NCBI GenBank assembly: GCA_964651325.1
Contig: CAZYXP010000126.1
Coordinates: forward strand, 1 to 11,211
Direction: 5' to 3'
DNA: 11,211 bases
Source of the DNA: JADFOB01 sp964651325
GTDB lineage: Bacteria > Planctomycetota > Phycisphaerae > UBA1845
Part shown: piece by piece, positions 6,623-11,211 of the stretch
Numbering within the stretch: position 1 is the first letter of the stretch
Layout: the number at the start of each line of letters is the position of its first letter
Notes under the pieces: generated by a model
What the model was told of the DNA's origin: nothing
The model's database searches: none
The model's input: only the letters and a program-made list of their open reading frames with translations
Translations under genes and position numbers: made by a program

Positions 6623-6650
6623 TTGCAGGATGCGACCGGTTGGCTACAAT
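6623..6650 (+). promoter_or_regulatory. Putative sigma70-type promoter for rpmI-rplT
   Basis: TTGCAG (6623-6628) and TACAAT (6645-6650) are separated by 16 bp, close to the consensus -35 and -10 elements. Transcription would start near 6657 and give a leader of about 40 nt before the rpmI ATG. This is consistent with these genes having their own promoter separate from the upstream permease. Confidence 0.5.
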
Positions 6651-6695
6651 GCGCGGCTCTTTTGAATCTGTGGTTCGTAATGAGGCGACACGACG

Positions 6696-6914
6696 ATGGC
6701 GAAGGCTAAGGCGAACGCGAAAATGAAGACCCACAAGGGGTGCAAGAAGCGGTTCAAACTGTCCGCCAAGGGCAAGGTCCGTTACAAGCAATCCTTCGCA
6801 GGCCACTTGATGAGTTCCAAGAGCGGGAATCGTTGCCGTCGCATGCGTCATCCGGCCATGCTGTCCGGACTGACGGCCAAGCGAGTACAAACCAAGCTGC
6901 TTCCCGGCGAGTAA
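6696..6914 (+). CDS. rpmI: 50S ribosomal protein L35
   Basis: A 72-residue, very basic protein matching bL35 of the large ribosomal subunit. The core MKTHKGCKKRFKLSAKGKV (10-28) is the family signature, followed by the HLMSSKSGNRCRRMR segment and the usual end near KRVQTKLLP. The ATG at 6696 gives a nine-residue Lys/Ala N-terminal extension (MAKAKANAK) ahead of the common MKTHKG start. It is supported by GAGG at 6682-6685, ten nt upstream. An internal ATG at 6723 (M10) would give the more typical N-terminus and cannot be excluded. rplT follows after 91 bp, the usual order. infC, often the first gene of this operon, is not upstream; a permease is. Confidence 0.95.
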   Translation: MAKAKANAKMKTHKGCKKRFKLSAKGKVRYKQSFAGHLMSSKSGNRCRRMRHPAMLSGLTAKRVQTKLLPGE

Positions 6915-7005
6915 GTGCGCCTTTTTGATTACATTCGGCGATTGGGCGCTCTGCCGGAAGGCACGTTTTCCGATCGCTTTGAACGGTTAATGGAGAATCG
7001 AGAAA

Positions 7006-7377
7006 ATGGGTAGGGTATCCTACGGAGCGGCGCGGAACCGCAAGAAGAACCGTTTGCTGAAGAAGGTTCGTGGTTATCGCGGCGCGCCGGGTAAGCGTTG
7101 GCGGCTGGCCAAGGAAACATTGGTCAAGGCGGGCGTCGATGCGTATCGCGATCGCCGCCTCCGCAAGCGCAATTTCCGTGCGCTTTGGATCACCCGGCTG
7201 ACCGCGGCATGCCGCATGCGCGGCATCAGCTATAGCCGGTTCGTCTTTGGGCTCAACGCCTCGAACATCGAACTCAATCGGAAAATGCTCAGCGAGATCG
7301 CCATCCACTCTCCGGCCGATTTTGACGCCATCGTGGAAACCGCGAAGCAACATCAACCGAACGCGCAAGCCGCGTAG
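7006..7377 (+). CDS. rplT: 50S ribosomal protein L20
   Basis: A 123-residue basic protein matching bL20, a primary 23S rRNA-binding protein needed early in 50S assembly. Family segments are in order: the basic, extended N-terminal tail (RNRKKNRLLKKVRGYRGAPG, about 10-29), then DAYRDRRLRKRNFRALWITR and the globular domain with GISYSRFVFGLNASNIELNRKML. The C-terminus has a short tail ending NAQAA. The ATG at 7006 has GGAG at 6992-6995 about ten nt upstream. It follows rpmI in the usual order. In many bacteria L20 represses its own operon by binding the mRNA leader; no such structure could be confirmed by eye here. pheS, a common next gene, is absent, and the strand switches after a repeat-rich gap. 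Confidence 0.97.
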   Translation: MGRVSYGAARNRKKNRLLKKVRGYRGAPGKRWRLAKETLVKAGVDAYRDRRLRKRNFRALWITRLTAACRMRGISYSRFVFGLNASNIELNRKMLSEIAIHSPADFDAIVETAKQHQPNAQAA

Positions 7378-7623
7378 GACCGGTGGGTCAGTGGCGGCGG
7401 GCGGTTGCATCGCGGCGACAGTTGAATGTGGGCGGGCGATAGGCCAGCCCCAGCCGCGCAGGACCACTGCACGATTTTTCAAGCCGCATGCTCAGTTTTC
7501 CGAGCCGCATGCTGCAGCTTGCGCGGCCGTCGGTCAGCGCAAATCATACGACCTCGCTATGCCTGAGATCTACCAGAGGCCCAAGCGATACCGGTGCGCC
7601 GTACGATCCGGTGCGCCGCGCGG

Positions 7624-7644
7624 GCTGAAGCCCGCGGCTCGGGG
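7624..7644 (+). repeat. Dispersed repeat gctgaagcccgcggc, copy 2
   Basis: Second copy of the repeat at 6487-6507, same orientation, differing at one of 21 positions. Confidence 0.6.
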
Positions 7645-7768
7645 ATTGCAGCTCGGGGATAGCAGCTGGGCTACGCCCTGTAGCGTCCCCGCCTGTAGAA
7701 CACTCGCCCTGGTGTGTGCAAACGGTCCCGGGTGTGATTCGGACGGCCCAACGTCTTTACCAGCATCC

Positions 7769-7792
7769 CCAGCCGAGGGCGGCTGGGCTACA
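7769..7792 (-). repeat. AGGG-loop palindromic repeat, inverted copy of 782-805
   Basis: This 24-nt sequence is the exact reverse complement of 782-805. It forms ccagccg (7769-7775), loop aggg (7776-7779), cggctgg (7780-7786), then the trailer gctaca (7787-7792). It lies 30 bp from the end of the DUF368 gene, where a bidirectional terminator could sit, although no T run follows. Confidence 0.75.
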
Positions 7793-7821
7793 GTTGGGCT
7801 CTGCGAGCGATTGTGATTCTG

Positions 7822-8751
7822 CTATCGCTTGATTCGGGCCAACAGCGTCGTAGCCAAGAAACCTCCGATCGCAAGTGCCGCGCCGGCGGCATAGTCGGAT
7901 CCGCTTGAGTGCTGGTTGAACGGCCAGATGCCTACCACCGACCCCAATAGGATTCCGAGCAACATGCCGATCATCAAATCGGCATGCCGGTGCAACATCC
8001 ACTTCAGGAAATTGCTCAACAGCAAAATGCCCAAGAGCGAGCCCGCCGCTACGGGAACAAGCATGGGCAGAAAATCGCCCGCGGTTGCGTTGGTTCCGCC
8101 GGATAGCACCCATGACTTGCAAAGCGAGACCGCCGCGAGTGTGGTCTCGTACCGCCCGAGGATGAGCAGCATGTACGCGCCCGATACGCCGGGAAGCACC
8201 ATCGCCGACATGGCCAGGGCGCCCGCGAAGAAGTCCAACATGGGGCGTGCTTGAATCACCATCGTTCCGGCAGCAACCGCTTGTTTGACCGCGTCGTCGT
8301 CCGGGCGATCGATTCGGAATGCCACAAGAGCGAGCATGATCGCCACGCCGATCGCGGCTCCGGCGACCGAGGCTGCTCCCACACGCCGAATCATGCTCCA
8401 CAACAGAGGCACGCCGCCCAGGGTCATTCCGATGAACAGCGAGAACATCAAGCCTCGATGATGCAGGACGGCGTTGGCAAGCAGGCCCGAAAAAGCGCCG
8501 ATGGCCACGACGGCGACCGATCCAAGGATCAGGAGGAATCGGGCGTTGCCCTTGTTGAGGCGCAATCGGGTGGCGTCCGCGATGGCGGTGACGAACTCGT
8601 CGTAGAGCCCCATGACTACGATCATGGTCCCGCCGGAGACGCCGGGCACGAGATTTGCGAGCCCCATCAAGAGTCCCGCCAGCGCGGTGCGCAGGGCGGG
8701 CGCCTTGGAGGGGGTTTTGCTGTTTGATTCGAGTACGGGGTCGGTATTCAT
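7822..8751 (-). CDS. DUF368 family polyprenyl-phosphate translocase (PopT-like)
   Basis: A 309-residue polytopic membrane protein of the DUF368 family. Members were recently shown to return undecaprenyl phosphate, the lipid carrier of cell-wall and surface-polymer synthesis, across the cytoplasmic membrane. The family signature is present twice, once per inverted half: LVPGVSGGTMIVVMGLYDEF (PGVSGGT at 36-42) and VLPGVSGAYMLLILGRYE (PGVSG at 187-191). At least seven hydrophobic segments follow. The frame is open upstream to 8901, but the ATG at 8751 is chosen because earlier starts would overlap the preceding gene and add a basic, non-membrane extension. No clear Shine-Dalgarno site is seen. 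The gene starts 34 bp after the AsmA-like gene on the same strand, so the two are probably co-transcribed. Confidence 0.85.
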   Translation of the reverse strand: MNTDPVLESNSKTPSKAPALRTALAGLLMGLANLVPGVSGGTMIVVMGLYDEFVTAIADATRLRLNKGNARFLLILGSVAVVAIGAFSGLLANAVLHHRGLMFSLFIGMTLGGVPLLWSMIRRVGAASVAGAAIGVAIMLALVAFRIDRPDDDAVKQAVAAGTMVIQARPMLDFFAGALAMSAMVLPGVSGAYMLLILGRYETTLAAVSLCKSWVLSGGTNATAGDFLPMLVPVAAGSLLGILLLSNFLKWMLHRHADLMIGMLLGILLGSVVGIWPFNQHSSGSDYAAGAALAIGGFLATTLLARIKR

Positions 8752-8785
8752 CGAAGACAATCCATGGCCGTTGGGGCCGGCCACG

Positions 8786-11211
8786 CTAGGAAGCCCTCGA
8801 CTTCGGCTTTTTGGATTTTTTCTTGAACAGGCGTTTGATTTCCTCTTGCAAGCCGCGGAACGGGCGAGCGCGCACAAGCGGATTGGTGACCGCCCCGACA
8901 ATGTGTATCTCTACCAGATTCCTCGTCGCGCCCTCCACCATGGCGGTTAGTGCCGGGATACGCATCCATTCGTGCGGACTCACGCTGATGAGGTTGATAT
9001 CGACGCGCCGGCCGGGCAGCATCATCTCCCCTGAACCCGCCAGCGCAAGGCCCTTACCGTGCAGGAGAATCTCGTCCAGTGAAACGCGATTGCCGACCAC
9101 GAAGAAATCCGCGCGGGCGTCTTGAATGGCTTCTTTGCGGGGCACGGAAAGGTTGATGACATTGAGGATCGCCAGGACCATGGGAAGCCGGTAAAGCTCG
9201 CCGCCGCTGATTTCGAGGTGCCCGCCGCCGCGACGCGTATTCGGATCGGAAGACTCGCCAGCAAGATAGAGGTTCGCGTCCATGCGTCCCTTCGACGACT
9301 CGGCGGGCTGTTCTCCAAGGGGCTCGTCGGTGGGGGTATCCGTAGCGGCGAGGATCGCCGAGACATCGATGTCGTGAACGATCGTTGAGAGGGTGTAGTC
9401 GCTGCGGGCGTTGTCGAAACGAAGGTCGAGGCGTCCAGTCATCGCGCCGCCGTGGGCCGTGCCGCGCAGCTTGGAAAGGGAGTACTGGCCGGTCCCATCG
9501 GCGAGCCTGGCCAAGATCCAATCCGCGCGGGCCAGGCGTAGCGGCCATCCAAACAGCTCGGCCTCTTGGATTTGGACGCTCCCGGAAATAGCGCAACCGC
9601 CGTCACGATCCGCAATCGGCCCGTGGATCGTCATCTGGCCGTTGAGGTGGGATACGGCCGCGGCGCCGCTGAGCTTGACGTCGTGCAGGTCAATCAGCCC
9701 GTCAATCATGCACGTGGTGCTATCTACGCCTTCTTGTGACAGGAATTCCAGGCGGTCAATGGACAGGTCGACCGCGCCGGTTGGCGTTCGGCGGTCCCAG
9801 GAATCTTGAAAGGGTGGCGGGAGTATGTCGCGAATGGAGTCGTCAAGTTGAAGGCCGGTGGCGTTTAGGGCGATGGTCTTTCGATTCCCTTGATCGTTGA
9901 ACACCATTTCCACGTCTGCTTCGATCTTGGCGCCCGCGTAGTGGGCCGTGATGGTTTCCGCGCGGGTGAGATCGGGATCTATGCGTACCGTGGCACGCAC
10001 ATGCTCGAAAGGCCTCGGGAAAAGCGATTGTTGAACGGTGACGTCATCCAGCGTGACGACGGCTGAGATGGCAATCGGGCCGGCTCCATCGCCGGATGTC
10101 GAACGAAGCCTTGTCTCCGCGTCAATCGGCCCATCGACGTGCCAGTCAGCAAGGAGCTCACGAATACGCGTGGGCGCCGCGGCGCGAAGGGGCTCGTCGA
10201 GCAGGACATCGCGCACCTGAATCGATACATCCACGTCCGCCCGATCCCCCAAACGATGGACCGCCCCGTCCGCTCGAATCATGCCCGCTCCGTAGCGACC
10301 GTGAACCCCGCGAAGCAATACGTGATCCTGTGTCAGGGCGAGTTGACCCTCTACGTGGGAGAGGGTCACGGGAACGGCGTGGGGGCGTATGGTTGCGTTT
10401 TCAAGCGTGACGTCTGCAGCGTACCAGGATTCGCCGGTTGCCTGTTGCCGTCCATAGGTCGTGTTCGCGCTGAATTTGCCAGCCGGATCAAAGTCGCGCA
10501 CTTCGTGGCGCAGACCGGTTGGAAGCGCGGTCAGCAAACGCGCGTCCACGGGCACATGCTCGGCATCCATCTTCAGCGCCATGTTGTGTGCGCCTGTGCG
10601 ATCAAACCGGAGCACGCCATCCAGCTTTATTTGCTCTTCCCCATGCGTGCAGGACACTTCGGCGATTTGAACATGCCCGGGATCAATCAATACATCGCCA
10701 CGAAGCCCGGACAGAGGATACGGGAAGTCTTCATGGCAAGCCGACAGGTTGGTAAAGCCCACAGCGATGTGTGATTCCCACGGGGCGGGTGTTTCATGCT
10801 GGCCGTCGGGACGCTGTAGATCGGCGTTCACGTCAATCGTGCCGGCGGGGTTGACGGTGGCGAATGCCCGATGAAAGCGCTTCGGCAATGCTTCAACGAG
10901 ATCGTCATCGATCAGAATATTGGTGCCACGGGCATGCAGCGTGACGGCGGTCCAGGACTTGGCGCCAGCCAGGAAGGCGTCAACCGCAACGCGTCCTTCG
11001 CCATGCCGGCCGTTGATGCCCCTGACAAACACACCCTCCGGCCGGTACTCGACCTGACCGTGGATGTCGAAGACGCGATAGGGAAACCATCGCGCTCGGG
11101 CGTCGGCGCCGCGCCCGTTTATTTGAAGCCGTGAAAGTTTCAGCGGCGCGCCTGCACCCGCTTGCTTTGCGACGACGATCGAGACGTCCGCCATACCGTG
11201 CGGGCCAGTGG
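8786..11211 (-). CDS. Large AsmA-like protein with internal repeats, N-terminus beyond the window
   Basis: At least 802 residues of a beta-rich protein related to the AsmA/YhdP/TamB group, which is implicated in moving phospholipids between membranes. The frame runs open to the window end, so the ATG at 11194 is probably internal. Numbering from it, a unit of about 118 residues recurs near 37, 157, 274, 391 and, more weakly, 510. Each unit starts with a strand pair (FPYRVFDIHG, FPYPLSGLRG, VTLSHVEGQL, FPRPFEHVRA) and two copies carry RGxxGRxGxG (58-67 and 294-303). Each then has a helix-like LxxALP-type segment (for example 99-104, 220-225). The C-terminal domain from about 635 (GHLEISGGELYRLPMVLAIL, later LALAGSGEMMLPGRRVDI) resembles the AsmA-like C-terminal region. 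A Lys-rich tail ends the protein. The DUF368 gene follows after 34 bp. The exact role is inferred. Confidence 0.75.
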   Translation of the reverse strand, partial: TGPHGMADVSIVVAKQAGAGAPLKLSRLQINGRGADARARWFPYRVFDIHGQVEYRPEGVFVRGINGRHGEGRVAVDAFLAGAKSWTAVTLHARGTNILIDDDLVEALPKRFHRAFATVNPAGTIDVNADLQRPDGQHETPAPWESHIAVGFTNLSACHEDFPYPLSGLRGDVLIDPGHVQIAEVSCTHGEEQIKLDGVLRFDRTGAHNMALKMDAEHVPVDARLLTALPTGLRHEVRDFDPAGKFSANTTYGRQQATGESWYAADVTLENATIRPHAVPVTLSHVEGQLALTQDHVLLRGVHGRYGAGMIRADGAVHRLGDRADVDVSIQVRDVLLDEPLRAAAPTRIRELLADWHVDGPIDAETRLRSTSGDGAGPIAISAVVTLDDVTVQQSLFPRPFEHVRATVRIDPDLTRAETITAHYAGAKIEADVEMVFNDQGNRKTIALNATGLQLDDSIRDILPPPFQDSWDRRTPTGAVDLSIDRLEFLSQEGVDSTTCMIDGLIDLHDVKLSGAAAVSHLNGQMTIHGPIADRDGGCAISGSVQIQEAELFGWPLRLARADWILARLADGTGQYSLSKLRGTAHGGAMTGRLDLRFDNARSDYTLSTIVHDIDVSAILAATDTPTDEPLGEQPAESSKGRMDANLYLAGESSDPNTRRGGGHLEISGGELYRLPMVLAILNVINLSVPRKEAIQDARADFFVVGNRVSLDEILLHGKGLALAGSGEMMLPGRRVDINLISVSPHEWMRIPALTAMVEGATRNLVEIHIVGAVTNPLVRARPFRGLQEEIKRLFKKKSKKPKSRAS

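Larger units (their letters stand above)
7378..7821. other. Non-coding, repeat-rich convergent intergenic region
   Basis: A 444-bp stretch between the ends of rplT and the DUF368 gene; no credible gene is seen on either strand. It holds several short repeats: agccgcatgct at 7482-7492 and 7503-7513, ccggtgcgccg at 7591-7601 and 7608-7618, the dispersed repeat at 7624-7644, a gctac/gtagc hairpin at 7670-7684, and the AGGG-loop palindrome at 7769-7792. No hairpin followed by a T run was found, so termination of the converging transcripts is unexplained unless one of these hairpins serves. Confidence 0.7.

Noticed and set aside
7247..7816. 189-codon open frame across the end of rplT and the following intergenic region
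   Set aside because: It begins inside rplT in another frame, is Arg/Pro/Ala-rich as GC-driven shadows are, and runs through the short repeats.
8752..8901. N-terminal extension of the DUF368 protein
   Set aside because: It would overlap the end of the AsmA-like gene and adds a basic stretch not expected before the first membrane segment.

Overview
The window looks like a GC-rich planctomycete (Planctomycetota) chromosome fragment from a draft assembly. The evidence is the style of the L35/L20 proteins, the dispersed palindromic repeats between genes, weak or absent Shine-Dalgarno sites at several starts, a large AsmA-like protein, and a lipid cluster resembling those known from this phylum. 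The lineage is inferred; no rRNA or other phylogenetic marker is present. A run of exactly 100 N (5344-5443) marks a scaffold gap of unknown true length.

Region 1 (2-5605, + strand) is a fatty-acid/polyketide-like cluster. It holds the C-terminal end of a beta-ketoacyl-ACP synthase, an acyl carrier protein, two tandem phytoene-desaturase-like (CrtI-type) FAD proteins, a FabZ-type dehydratase, a FabI-type enoyl reductase homologue, and a gap-split gene that may be a phosphopantetheinyl transferase. From desaturase 2 to the reductase the genes are packed 0-30 bp apart. The set of condensing enzyme, dedicated ACP, paired CrtI-like proteins, dehydratase and reductase resembles the candidate ladderane clusters proposed in anammox planctomycetes. 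It suggests a dedicated ACP-bound pathway to an unusual, probably polyunsaturated or further modified, acyl chain. No ketoreductase or radical SAM gene is visible; the cluster starts before the window.

Region 2 (5634-7377, + strand) holds a TauE/SafE-family permease and then the ribosomal genes rpmI and rplT with a plausible sigma70-type promoter. infC and pheS, frequent neighbours of rpmI-rplT, are not adjacent.

Region 3 (7822-11211, - strand) holds a large AsmA-like protein built from roughly 118-residue repeats (its N-terminus lies beyond the window), followed 34 bp later by a DUF368 polyprenyl-phosphate translocase. Both suggest envelope lipid handling. They converge on rplT across a 444-bp non-coding stretch.

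The intergenic stretches at 777-966, 6387-6695 and 7378-7821 carry short GC-rich repeats. Among them is a REP-like hairpin with a constant AGGG loop and differing but still paired stems, and one 24-nt sequence present in perfect inverted copies about 7 kb apart.
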